Part shown: positions 1-5,866 of the stretch, one piece after another
Layout of the letters: every line of letters begins with the position of its first letter
Position numbering within the stretch: position 1 is the first letter of the stretch
Origin: JAZGDL01 sp036477795
GTDB lineage: Bacteria; Planctomycetota; Phycisphaerae; UBA1845
Assembly (NCBI GenBank): GCA_036477795.1
Contig: JAZGDL010000091.1
Span: 1-10,557, forward strand
Reading direction: 5' to 3'
Length of the DNA stretch: 10,557 nucleotides
The notes under the pieces: generated by a model
Databases searched by the model: none
Told to the model about the DNA's origin: nothing
Seen by the model: the letters and a program-made list of their open reading frames with translations, nothing else
Position numbers and translations under genes: made by a program

Positions 1-1785
1 CGCCTTCGTGTCCTTCCGTTTCCGCGGTTCGTCTAACGCATCGTCAGCCGACATATCAACCACTCCGTCGTGCCATTCAACGTATCCAACCCCGCCGATG
101 TTGAACCGGAGCCCGCCGGGGTCGCGGGCGAGATTGTTCTTCACCTGGACGAAAAGCCGGTTCTTGCCGGATTCGTCCCCCGGGTCCTTGCACACCAGCC
201 AGGCGGTCCTTGCCGCGGCCACGAATCCCATCGAGCCGAGAACCCTGTAGATTGCCTTCGGGTTGCTGGTCTGTTTGTTCAGGTGGGCGACGCACACCAC
301 CGCCACGCTGCTACGTTCCGCCATTGCCGCCAGGGGTGCGATGATGCTCCTGACTTCGGTGTCCCTATACGAATCCCGGTCGCATCCGAAAAACCCGCTC
401 AACGGATCGATCACGACGAGCCGGGTGTCATGCTTCTGGATCTCCGCTTCCAGATGGCGGACGTCCTGTTGAAGCCGAAACACGTCCAGCTCGTCAGACT
501 GCGGGCGCCGGACACCTTCCAGGATGAACACCCTGCTCCGGTCGGCGTTTGCTGCAATCAATCTCGGGACCAGCGTGTCGGCGATACCGTCCTCCGCGCT
601 GAGGATTACCACGTCACCGGGCGGATTCGGTTTGTCCAGGCGGTCTGTCCACGGGGTCCCGCTGGACACCCTGGACGCGATATCGATAGTCGTGAAACTC
701 TTGCCCAAACCGGGGTCACCGACGAGGAGCCCCAGCTTCCCCACCGCGAAACGGTCCTGCCACAACCAGGACACTGATTCGGGTGTGACGTCAGCCGCAC
801 AGATCGTGACGGCTGCGGAGTCGTCGTTTGCTTCCGGTAGCTTTCCGGGTGTGTTCTCCCCGCGTCCGTTCCTGCCGACGGGGCTCGGCGTGTCAGCTTT
901 CGCCCCGACGGGTTGACTCGCATACTTGACCGCGTTTTCGAGTTTTCCCCGCAGGTCAGCTTCCCGCCACCGTGGGTCGCAGGTCTGGTTCCATTCGAGA
1001 AACAGCGGCCAGGCTTGATCGACGGACAATCCGAAATCGTTGACTAGGTTGCAAGCCACCCGGAACGTCTGATCGTCTCCGTGGTAACCCTCTACGGCTC
1101 CCGGCGTCTTGTTCAGATACGCCGCCGCACGTGCGACTACATCCAGTCCTCGCGGGATGTCGTTATTCCGTGGTGTCGATACCGGCTCCGACTCTGCCTC
1201 CAGGTGCGGGATGTGCTCGTGCAGCTCCGCCAGCTCATACACGCGGGTGGGATCGCCTTCGATGATGAAGCATTTCGCGACGGGTGGCTTGTGGTTCGTG
1301 AAGCCCGGAAGTCGCATCACCCGGGGTGCGTCGTGAATCGCCGGATCGGAATCCAACACCGCTATCAAATCCCGCTGCCAGCCGGTCCAAGTAGACGGGG
1401 GGACAGGCTCGGTCAGCCGCCAATACACATGCACGCCGTGCCCGCTGTTCAGCGTTAGGGTCGGCGTCGGCAGGCTGGCTGATTCGCATCGGAATCGTAC
1501 GTCATCGACGTCAACGTGGTCGAAGTCGGCGAACAGGCATCGGCAAGTCGCCACGTCTTTCGCCTTCCGTCCACCGGTTGCCGTTCGGGGGTTGGGTCCG
1601 ATGCTGATGTGCTCGCCGCCCGCGTTGTCGGCTTGCAGACTGGCTGATTGCTCCGCCAACTCCGCCGCTCGGTGCCAGGTCGATCGGCCGGACGGCAGAC
1701 GGCGGACCTCTACAGTATCGTCAGGCTCAAACACCACCGCCGCGTACATCGCCAGGGCGGCGGGCGTGGGCATCGTGGCTACCAT
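1..1785 (-). CDS. RepB-type primase fused to RecA-like replicative helicase (partial, open at left edge)
   Basis: The reading frame has 595 codons and no stop before the window edge. The N-terminal part has primase features: an acidic FADFD at residues 85-89, SGHGVHVYWRL at 114-124, and RVMRLPGFTNHK at 155-166. This is the usual motif order of RepB-type/PrimPol primases of plasmids and phages. After a linker comes a RecA-like (AAA_25/RepA-type) ATPase with Walker A GDPGLGKS at 356-363, Walker B LVVIDPLSG around D460, and a sensor-like AHLNK near residue 500. Such fusions prime and unwind DNA in replication of mobile elements. The start ATG at 1785 is preceded by GGGAGC at a good distance and overlaps the stop of the 74-aa gene upstream (ATGGTAG), which implies translational coupling. 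The 3' end is outside the window, so any C-terminal DNA-binding domain cannot be judged. The domain calls are firm; the cellular role is inferred. Confidence 0.9.
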   Translation of the reverse strand, partial: MVATMPTPAALAMYAAVVFEPDDTVEVRRLPSGRSTWHRAAELAEQSASLQADNAGGEHISIGPNPRTATGGRKAKDVATCRCLFADFDHVDVDDVRFRCESASLPTPTLTLNSGHGVHVYWRLTEPVPPSTWTGWQRDLIAVLDSDPAIHDAPRVMRLPGFTNHKPPVAKCFIIEGDPTRVYELAELHEHIPHLEAESEPVSTPRNNDIPRGLDVVARAAAYLNKTPGAVEGYHGDDQTFRVACNLVNDFGLSVDQAWPLFLEWNQTCDPRWREADLRGKLENAVKYASQPVGAKADTPSPVGRNGRGENTPGKLPEANDDSAAVTICAADVTPESVSWLWQDRFAVGKLGLLVGDPGLGKSFTTIDIASRVSSGTPWTDRLDKPNPPGDVVILSAEDGIADTLVPRLIAANADRSRVFILEGVRRPQSDELDVFRLQQDVRHLEAEIQKHDTRLVVIDPLSGFFGCDRDSYRDTEVRSIIAPLAAMAERSSVAVVCVAHLNKQTSNPKAIYRVLGSMGFVAAARTAWLVCKDPGDESGKNRLFVQVKNNLARDPGGLRFNIGGVGYVEWHDGVVDMSADDALDEPRKRKDTKA

Positions 1786-2003
1786 CGTGAAAGCTCCCGA
1801 CAGATCCGCGCCGCCGCTTCCGCTACGGGGTTGGCGATGTCATCGCGTCCCGCGTGGATGGCCCGGTGAGTCAATTGCAGCAGATCGTGCAGCCGCCCGC
1901 GGTCATCGGGGCATAGCTCGGTGTGTCTCGGTCGCATGTATCGAAGTGGGAGGAACCCGCCGGGTTGACGGTCCCGTGATTCATGCTTAGGATTTGCCAG
2001 CAT
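1779..2003 (-). CDS. Small protein of unknown function, coupled to the primase-helicase
   Basis: This 74-aa, Arg/His-rich protein matches no family I recognise. The second half looks alpha-helical and soluble, roughly residues 36-72, around LLQLTHRAIHAGRDDIANP. There is no membrane segment and only one cysteine. The ATG at 2003 has a strong ribosome binding site, GGGAGG, eight bases upstream. Its stop overlaps the start of the primase-helicase by 7 bp, so the two are probably translated together. The overlap and the binding site are the main reasons to accept it as a gene. A role as accessory to replication initiation is a guess from position only. Confidence 0.6.
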   Translation of the reverse strand: MLANPKHESRDRQPGGFLPLRYMRPRHTELCPDDRGRLHDLLQLTHRAIHAGRDDIANPVAEAAARICRELSRW

Positions 2004-2045
2004 TCGATTTTCCTCCCGGCCCTGTCGTGCCTCAACACGGCGGGG

Positions 2046-2246
2046 TCACTTTTTGGGCTCCAGTTCCGCAGCGAATGTCCGCAAATCCTCTGGCTTGAAT
2101 CGCAAGTGCTTTCCGACGGCATACCCAGGCAGCTTGCCGACACGGTAAAGATTCTGAATCGTCGACTCCGGGATTCTCAACACTCGCGCAGCCTCCGGCT
2201 CCGTCAAGAACACTTCCTTCATCAGTTGGGTTACGTCGTCGGTCAT
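2046..2246 (-). CDS. Excisionase-like helix-turn-helix DNA-binding protein
   Basis: The 66-aa protein is almost entirely one MerR/excisionase-type winged HTH (HTH_17 style). FLTEPEAARVLRIPESTIQ at about residues 10-28 forms the helix-turn-helix. It is followed by GKLPGYAVGKHLRFKPEDL, the usual wing and third helix. Members of this family act as excisionases (directionality factors of site-specific recombinases) or as small regulators. A GTG nine bases upstream (2255) could also start the frame. The ATG at 2246 is preferred because AGGTGG lies just before it. It sits between the 72-aa HTH gene and the 74-aa gene in a leftward operon. Whether it helps the serine recombinase excise the element or controls the operon cannot be told from sequence. 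Confidence 0.85.
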   Translation of the reverse strand: MTDDVTQLMKEVFLTEPEAARVLRIPESTIQNLYRVGKLPGYAVGKHLRFKPEDLRTFAAELEPKK

Positions 2247-2302
2247 CGTGACCACCTCAAACCGGGGCGTGGGCGCCCGGGCGCGGCGGGTCTGCCCTTA
2301 CA

Positions 2303-2521
2303 TCACCCGAGTCTCGTTCTTGCCGTTGTCCGCTGTAATGCAGCCAGCATCGTCACCAACTGATTCCGCGCAAACGCGCGAATGATCCCTATCCGGTGGG
2401 ACGGCTCGATTCGGTATGCGTCGATGGCGTATTCAACCTGGCGACGAGAGAACTTCTGGAATCCCGGCTCCTGGAGAATGTCTCCGACGGTAAGCCACTC
2501 TTTTCCTGAAGCGTTCCGCAT
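2303..2521 (-). CDS. Small HTH-like DNA-binding protein, putative regulator
   Basis: This 72-aa protein has the pattern WLTVGDILQEPGF, then SRRQVEYAIDAYRI, then GIIRAFARNQLVTMLAAL. That resembles the short winged-helix proteins in which a tested element is followed by a recognition helix and a wing, as in MerR-like regulators. The family assignment is by pattern only. An in-frame start exists further upstream (2569), but the ATG at 2521 has GGAGG seven bases ahead and the extra 16 residues look unstructured, so 2521 is chosen. It is the first gene after the inverted-repeat region at 2580-2738, which makes it a candidate for the protein that binds those repeats and autoregulates the leftward operon. 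That link is inferred. Confidence 0.7.
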   Translation of the reverse strand: MRNASGKEWLTVGDILQEPGFQKFSRRQVEYAIDAYRIEPSHRIGIIRAFARNQLVTMLAALQRTTARTRLG

Positions 2522-2755
2522 GTCGCAGCCTCCACAACACGTGCATCGAACAGAGCGGCAGTATGACAAACGGGTGTCGTACCACAGGGTGGTATGGTGT
2601 AACTACTTATCGAATAAGGAGCTACGATTGGGTAGGGCTGGGTTTATACCACAGCGCGTGGTATAGGGCTGTTCGGGGAATCCGCATTTAGGAGCCGTTG
2701 CACGGGATTCTGGCGAAGAGAAGCATCGCCCATACCACACAGTGCAGGTCAAGGG
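2522..2755. promoter_or_regulatory. Intergenic control region with ATACCAC/GTGGTAT inverted repeats
   Basis: No gene is seen here. Two inverted repeats share the same half-site: TACCAC-AGG-GTGGTA at 2580-2594, and TATACCAC-AGCGC-GTGGTATA at 2645-2665 (perfect 8-bp arms). A third, single half-site ATACCAC lies at 2732-2738. A smaller inverted repeat, CTTAT-CGA-ATAAG, sits between them at 2606-2618. The region lies directly upstream of the leftward HTH gene, so these are probably operators or iteron-like protein-binding sites. No -35/-10 pair convincing enough to call was found on either strand. Confidence 0.6.
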
Positions 2756-3658
2756 TCATTCGCGATTTTCCGAGAGAATTCGCGAGTCGAAACAACGGTA
2801 GCACTCGGTGGCTGCGCCTATCAGCTTCCACGTGCGTTCGCCACAACGGGGGCAGGTGTATTTCCAATTCTTCCTGTTGCCAGACTCCTTGGCCGCCTTA
2901 CTTGGTCGCCGCTTACGTAGGACATGACCAACGAGGATGGCAACTCCGTCTTCCGTAGTCCGCACATCACTCTGAACCGGCAATCTCTTGTCACCAGCCC
3001 TTATGAGTTTGCTGATCCATGATGGGTTGGGCTTCGTGGCCGCCCAATTTGCGTACAGTTGAGCAGCTTCGTTGTTGCTGATCGTTGGGAGATTCTCTGT
3101 GCTTCTTGCAAGCTCCATTTCAGCAGCTTGGGCAGGGTATTTCTCCCAAATAGCAGCAAGAACCCGCTTCGCGAACCATTCATCATCGAGTCTGGCAATC
3201 TCGGTGCTGAGCGGGCCGGAACCGTCCTCGGGCGCAACATTGGCGCAGTAGCAGCGCAGTCGATCTTCAACGTCATCCATTTCCTTCGTGAAGGACTCGC
3301 GAAGCTCCTGCACCGCGAATTCCCAAACCGTAGGCTTGAAATACGCCATGCCCTCACGTTTGTAGCGCTCCTCGCGGAGTTGATCCTCTGCCTTCCCCTC
3401 GTAACAGGCCAAGAGATGCTTGACCTGTGGGTCTCGAACTTCCGCTCGCCGCAGCTCGCCTTCGTGCACACGCTCCAGTGTCTCCTTCTGGGCAGGGGTG
3501 AGATCAGCGTCAGTCCCAAGGATGAGCATCGCAGACCGCTGATCTCGCGCCTGCTTAAACGCCTTCTCGCCCTTGCGTAGATGTTGAAAGAGCTTGCGGA
3601 GCAATTCAGGGAGGTGAACCTGATTTACTGGTGCTTCGGTTCTTTCTGTCCTCGGCAT
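2756..3658 (-). CDS. Hypothetical 300-aa protein with C-terminal zinc ribbon
   Basis: I do not recognise the family. The protein is rich in charged residues and looks mostly helical. Residues from about 15 to 170 contain many Glu/Lys/Arg heptad-like stretches that could form coiled coil. The last 40 residues carry a zinc ribbon, CPRCGERTWKL followed by ECYRC, with spacing Cx2C-x13-Cx2C, preceded by a basic stretch VLRKRRPSKAAK. No signal peptide or membrane segment is seen. The frame is open further upstream to 3799, but the extra 47 residues are low in structure. ATG 3658 has AGGTG just ahead, so it is preferred. It is the first gene of the leftward set and is divergent from the membrane zinc-ribbon gene. 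A role in nucleic-acid binding is plausible from the ribbon and the basic patch but unproven. Confidence 0.72.
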   Translation of the reverse strand: MPRTERTEAPVNQVHLPELLRKLFQHLRKGEKAFKQARDQRSAMLILGTDADLTPAQKETLERVHEGELRRAEVRDPQVKHLLACYEGKAEDQLREERYKREGMAYFKPTVWEFAVQELRESFTKEMDDVEDRLRCYCANVAPEDGSGPLSTEIARLDDEWFAKRVLAAIWEKYPAQAAEMELARSTENLPTISNNEAAQLYANWAATKPNPSWISKLIRAGDKRLPVQSDVRTTEDGVAILVGHVLRKRRPSKAAKESGNRKNWKYTCPRCGERTWKLIGAATECYRCFDSRILSENRE

Positions 3659-3660
3659 GA

Positions 3661-3706
3661 TGCACCTATGACCCGGGTCGGCCGGGCGTCGCCGATGATA
3701 GGTGCA
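3661..3706. repeat. Inverted repeat at the start of the 300-aa gene
   Basis: TGCACCTAT at 3661-3669 is repeated in perfect inverted form, ATAGGTGCA, at 3698-3706, with 28 bases between. The proximal arm covers the ribosome binding site of the leftward gene. It could be an operator in the divergent control region or an mRNA hairpin that hides the binding site. The sequence shows only the repeat. Confidence 0.45.
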
Positions 3707-3854
3707 ACATCGGCGTTCACCCGGTCCGTTCGGCGCACTTTCGCACGCCAACCCGCCAATTGTCGCATCGGTTCCGTCCTGCGTCCAATCGGCAGGCACA
3801 CTATTTCCTTATCTTTGCAATGAAGCTATGCTAGGGATCGAAGGTGCATTTGAG

Positions 3855-4499
3855 ATGGGTGATTCTTCCGATCAAGAGAGCTGGCGCGACGATCTCAAGG
3901 CATACCACTGTCCCGGATGCGACGAGAAACTCATGCTGCCCACCTACTGGTCCGGCCAGCGCGTTCGGTGCAAGTCATGCAGCCAGATGTTTGTCATTCC
4001 TGTAGATGGTCTTGCCGACAGTATAGCGCCCGCCGATCTCGCCCATCCGGCGGAACCGACTCCATCCAGTCCGCCCCGTGAGCAAGAACCGCTTCAGGGG
4101 TTGAAAGACGTCGAGCGAAGAGACAACGAAAGCCGTGTCGTCTCTATCGATGTTTCGCAGGGGGGTGTAAAGAAACCCGCCCGCTCAACCCTGACTCCAT
4201 TCGTCGTTCTGGCCGCCGCCATGCTCCTTGTTTTGGGCGAGTATTGGATCAGCCTCCAACCGTCAATACCACCAGAGGCTGCAAGACTCGTTACTATTGC
4301 TTTCCTCGATGGCCGCTTGAACGATGTTGAGCTAGCGGAACATTGGGCAACGATAATGGAGGAGGAAGCGTCACGCGCGCGGGGCAGTACTGCCAGTGCG
4401 CACATAGCGGTTGTGAGTCTCAAGTTTATCGTATGGGCCATCTTTCTAGCACCTGCGGCTTCACTTGTTCGCGCCTTAGCACGCAAGAGGTGGACATGA
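3855..4499 (+). CDS. Zinc-ribbon membrane protein of unknown function
   Basis: The 214-aa protein opens with a zinc ribbon, C19-P-G-C22 and C39-K-S-C42 (Cx2C-x16-Cx2C), of the MJ0042-like kind common in planctomycete proteins. A Pro/Glu-rich linker of about 65 residues follows. A membrane helix spans about 113-133 (FVVLAAAMLLVLGEYW), then an acidic helical loop, and a second helix at about 184-207 (FIVWAIFLAPAASLV) ending in a basic ARKRW. The ribbon would lie in the cytoplasm if the second helix ends with its basic residues inside. The start ATG 3855 is chosen because GAAGGTG precedes it; ATG 3828 is possible but has no clear binding site. Right after the TGA stop the same frame continues with another hydrophobic stretch, so the gene may be truncated. 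Function unknown. Confidence 0.65.
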   Translation: MGDSSDQESWRDDLKAYHCPGCDEKLMLPTYWSGQRVRCKSCSQMFVIPVDGLADSIAPADLAHPAEPTPSSPPREQEPLQGLKDVERRDNESRVVSIDVSQGGVKKPARSTLTPFVVLAAAMLLVLGEYWISLQPSIPPEAARLVTIAFLDGRLNDVELAEHWATIMEEEASRARGSTASAHIAVVSLKFIVWAIFLAPAASLVRALARKRWT

Positions 4500-4625
4500 T
4501 TGTCGGTGTTTGCGTGCTGGTTCTTGGCTGCAGCAATTTTCGGGCTTGCTGCCACTTGCTACAGCGAATTTGTGCTGAAGCCCGCGATTTGTGATTCGCT
4601 CCTCGCTGCTGCCAGCAAGGCCTAG
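4500..4625 (+). other. In-frame continuation with a possible third membrane helix beyond the TGA stop
   Basis: The frame of the zinc-ribbon membrane protein stays open for 41 more codons after TGA 4497-4499, ending at TAG 4623-4625. It encodes FACWFLAAAIFGLAA and a soluble tail. This reads like a third membrane helix. Either the stop is a recent nonsense change or a sequencing error, or the resemblance is chance. A separate 32-codon frame starts at ATG 4496, overlapping the stop as ATGA; it is Cys-rich and less convincing. Confidence 0.3.
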
Positions 4626-4724
4626 GCAAGTCTCCCGTAGATGCTCATCAACATCTTCGCTCGGCCACTGCACTCTTGACCAGGATGTAGCGTCCCCCTG
4701 GCAATGCACGCGAACCACAATACT

Positions 4725-4782
4725 CGGGCAGACAAGAACTACCGCTGCAGGATCGAGACGGCGCTAGCTCTTGTCTGTCCCG
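4725..4782. repeat. Long imperfect inverted repeat
   Basis: CAGACAAGA at 4729-4737 pairs perfectly with TCTTGTCTG at 4769-4777. The outer CGGG at 4725-4728 pairs with CCCG at 4779-4782 across a one-base bulge. The stem is thus 13 bp with a 31-base loop. No T-run follows, so a simple intrinsic terminator is not supported. A protein-binding site or part of a structured RNA is possible. Confidence 0.5.
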
Positions 4783-4953
4783 GTGATGTGGTCCCGCATA
4801 CTCGACAACGGGGATGTTTCGGGGCGCTTAGGGTGGTTTTCTCGGGGTGGGATAGATGACGATAACCGTACTCCATGAGCGCCACACGACCGGCCTCCCT
4901 GGATCGGATCCCGCCGCGGCGCAATGGGTCCCATCTATTGTTTTTGGCAGTCT

Positions 4954-5008
4954 GCAAACAGCCAGCAAACAGCACGGAAACAACTGCGAAACAACTACGT
5001 AACGTCTG
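4954..5008. repeat. Tandem 11-bp repeat array (iteron- or centromere-like)
   Basis: Four units start at 4954, 4965, 4976 and 4987, each exactly 11 bp: GCAAACAGCCA, GCAAACAGCAC, GGAAACAACTG and CGAAACAACTA. All share the core AAACARC. A weaker fifth unit, CGTAACGTCTG, follows at 4998. A period of 11 puts the cores on nearly the same face of the helix, as in arrays bound cooperatively by initiator or partition proteins. Confidence 0.6.
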
Positions 5009-5031
5009 ACAGTGTGTGAATGCTACACTGT
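5009..5031. promoter_or_regulatory. Palindromic operator-like site
   Basis: ACAGTGT at 5009-5015 and ACACTGT at 5025-5031 are perfect 7-bp inverted arms around a 9-base centre. The span and spacing fit a dimeric HTH repressor. It abuts the end of the 11-bp array and lies 64 bases upstream of the -35 box. Confidence 0.5.
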
Positions 5032-5046
5032 GACACGGTTCTCGCC

Positions 5047-5062
5047 ACAACCGTTCGGTTGT
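5047..5062. promoter_or_regulatory. 16-bp palindrome / short hairpin
   Basis: ACAACCG-TT-CGGTTGT is a near-continuous palindrome with 7-bp arms. It may be a second operator upstream of the promoter. As RNA it would form a short stem with a GUUC loop. No T-run follows. Confidence 0.45.
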
Positions 5063-5094
5063 TGCAGAAAGTATGCGAAAAAAGCGGATTCTAT

Positions 5095-5123
5095 TTGACA
5101 GTCTGCAAAACGTGTGTCATATT
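5095..5123 (+). promoter_or_regulatory. Sigma70-type promoter for the rightward operon
   Basis: A perfect -35 box, TTGACA, lies at 5095-5100. CATATT at 5118-5123, spaced 17 bases, matches the -10 consensus at four of six positions. The pair sits in an AT-rich stretch about 80 bases upstream of the first gene of the rightward operon. It is the only good promoter match noticed in the window. Confidence 0.55.
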
Positions 5124-5143
5124 CAGTATAGAAAGTGAATAGT

Positions 5144-5172
5144 GCCGCGGCGTTGCGTCAACAACCCGCGGC
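5144..5172 (+). promoter_or_regulatory. Leader hairpin before the rightward operon
   Basis: GCCGCGG at 5144-5150 pairs with CCGCGGC at 5166-5172. Inside, GTTG at 5152-5155 pairs with CAAC at 5159-5162 around a 3-base loop. If transcription starts near 5130 this structure lies in the 5' leader, 18 bases upstream of the AGGAG site. It could affect translation or mRNA stability. Confidence 0.4.
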
Positions 5173-5202
5173 GTGGCCAACCACTAACCAGGAGTGATTG
5201 AC

Positions 5203-5865
5203 ATGCTCTATCGTACCTTCCGTCCACGTTCTTGGCAAGATTTCATAGGAAACCCCAAGGCGATCGCAACGGTCCGCCGAATCATCGGGCGCCCGGGGTT
5301 TGACCGCGGCGCGTTCTGGATCGACGCGGCCGGCCAGCACAATAGTGGAATCGGCAAGACCAGCCTCGCGCTACTGATCGCGGAATCGTTGGCCGATCCG
5401 TTCTACATCACCGAGATTGACGGGTCGCGCTGCGATAAGGCCGCCGTTGGCGCGATGCTGCAAGCGGCCTACCTGAAAACTCCACACGTCGACAAGCCCT
5501 ATCGGGTGTGGGTTGTCAACGAAGCCCACGCAATGACGTCGGGCGCCGTCGATGCTTTCCTGACGTTCCTGGAAGCCCTCCCACCTCATACGGTGGTGGT
5601 TTTCACCACCACGCGCAAGGCTGACGAGAACCTTTTCGGCGACCACGATTCCGGCCCGTTCGCTTCCCGGTGCCATTGTATCACGCTGACCAACCAAGGG
5701 CTTGCCCAAAGCTTCGCAAGACGCGCCCAAGAGATTGCCAAGAGCGAAGGGCTGGACGGTCAGCCGATCGGCGCATACGTCCGGCTTGTCCAGTCTTGCC
5801 GTAACAATTTCCGCGCTGTCCTGCAACAAATCGAAGCCGGCGCGATGCTGACGGAGGGCGCGTAG
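5203..5865 (+). CDS. Reduced clamp-loader-like AAA+ ATPase (DnaX/RFC family)
   Basis: The 220-aa protein begins YRTFRPRSWQDFIGNPKAI, the typical opening of DnaX and RFC clamp-loader subunits. The P-loop is HNSGIGKT at residues 46-53; a His stands where the first Gly is usual. Walker B is VWVVNEAH at 102-109, with Asn in place of the usual Asp but the catalytic Glu kept. An SRC motif at 155-157 carries the expected trans-acting arginine. The protein stops after the lid region, lacks the C-terminal collar domain, and has no DnaX zinc site. ATG 5203 is chosen over GTG 5194 because AGGAG lies eight bases ahead of it. It leads the rightward operon, one base before the next gene. It may load an element- or host-encoded sliding clamp, or may be a repurposed ATPase; no clamp gene is in the window. 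Confidence 0.85.
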   Translation: MLYRTFRPRSWQDFIGNPKAIATVRRIIGRPGFDRGAFWIDAAGQHNSGIGKTSLALLIAESLADPFYITEIDGSRCDKAAVGAMLQAAYLKTPHVDKPYRVWVVNEAHAMTSGAVDAFLTFLEALPPHTVVVFTTTRKADENLFGDHDSGPFASRCHCITLTNQGLAQSFARRAQEIAKSEGLDGQPIGAYVRLVQSCRNNFRAVLQQIEAGAMLTEGA

Positions 5866-5866
5866 G

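Larger units (their letters stand above)
4944..5109 (+). repeat. Duplicated 15-bp motif TTGRCAGTCTGCAAA
   Basis: TTGGCAGTCTGCAAA at 4944-4958 recurs as TTGACAGTCTGCAAA at 5095-5109, 14 of 15 bases the same. The two copies flank the tandem array and the palindromes. The right copy contains the -35 box of the promoter, and the left copy runs into the first 11-bp repeat. They could be paired operators allowing a loop, or the traces of a duplicated promoter. Confidence 0.55.
4626..5202. other. 577-bp non-coding region, origin- or centromere-like
   Basis: No credible gene is seen on either strand. From left to right it holds an imperfect inverted repeat (4725-4782), a GC-rich stretch with little structure (4783-4940), a tandem 11-bp repeat array (4954-5008), two palindromes (5009-5031 and 5047-5062), a promoter-like pair (5095-5123) and a leader hairpin (5144-5172). 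The right part, from about 4940 to 5140, is visibly richer in A and T than its surroundings. It lies between the leftward and rightward gene sets, the usual place for an origin or a switch region. Confidence 0.55.

Noticed and set aside
70..777. 235-codon open frame on the plus strand
   Set aside because: It is antisense to the primase-helicase frame, which has clear Walker and primase motifs; the plus-strand translation has no recognisable pattern.
2273..2284. GCGCCCGGGCGC, a 12-bp palindrome between the two HTH genes
   Set aside because: Composed only of G and C in a GC-rich stretch; likely by chance, and no T-run to suggest a terminator.
3059..3580. 173-codon open frame on the plus strand
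   Set aside because: Antisense shadow of the 300-aa zinc-ribbon gene, which has a ribosome binding site and a coherent zinc ribbon.
3659..3799. Upstream extension of the 300-aa protein to 347 aa
   Set aside because: The extra residues look non-coding, cross the inverted repeat, and ATG 3658 has its own binding site.
4496..4594. 32-codon frame overlapping the stop of the membrane protein as ATGA, with a lipobox-like VLGC
   Set aside because: Very short, no positive residue before the hydrophobic part, and the in-frame continuation of the upstream gene looks more protein-like.
4739..5050. 103-codon open frame on the minus strand
   Set aside because: No ribosome binding site and no protein-like pattern; it runs through the tandem repeats and palindromes of the non-coding region.
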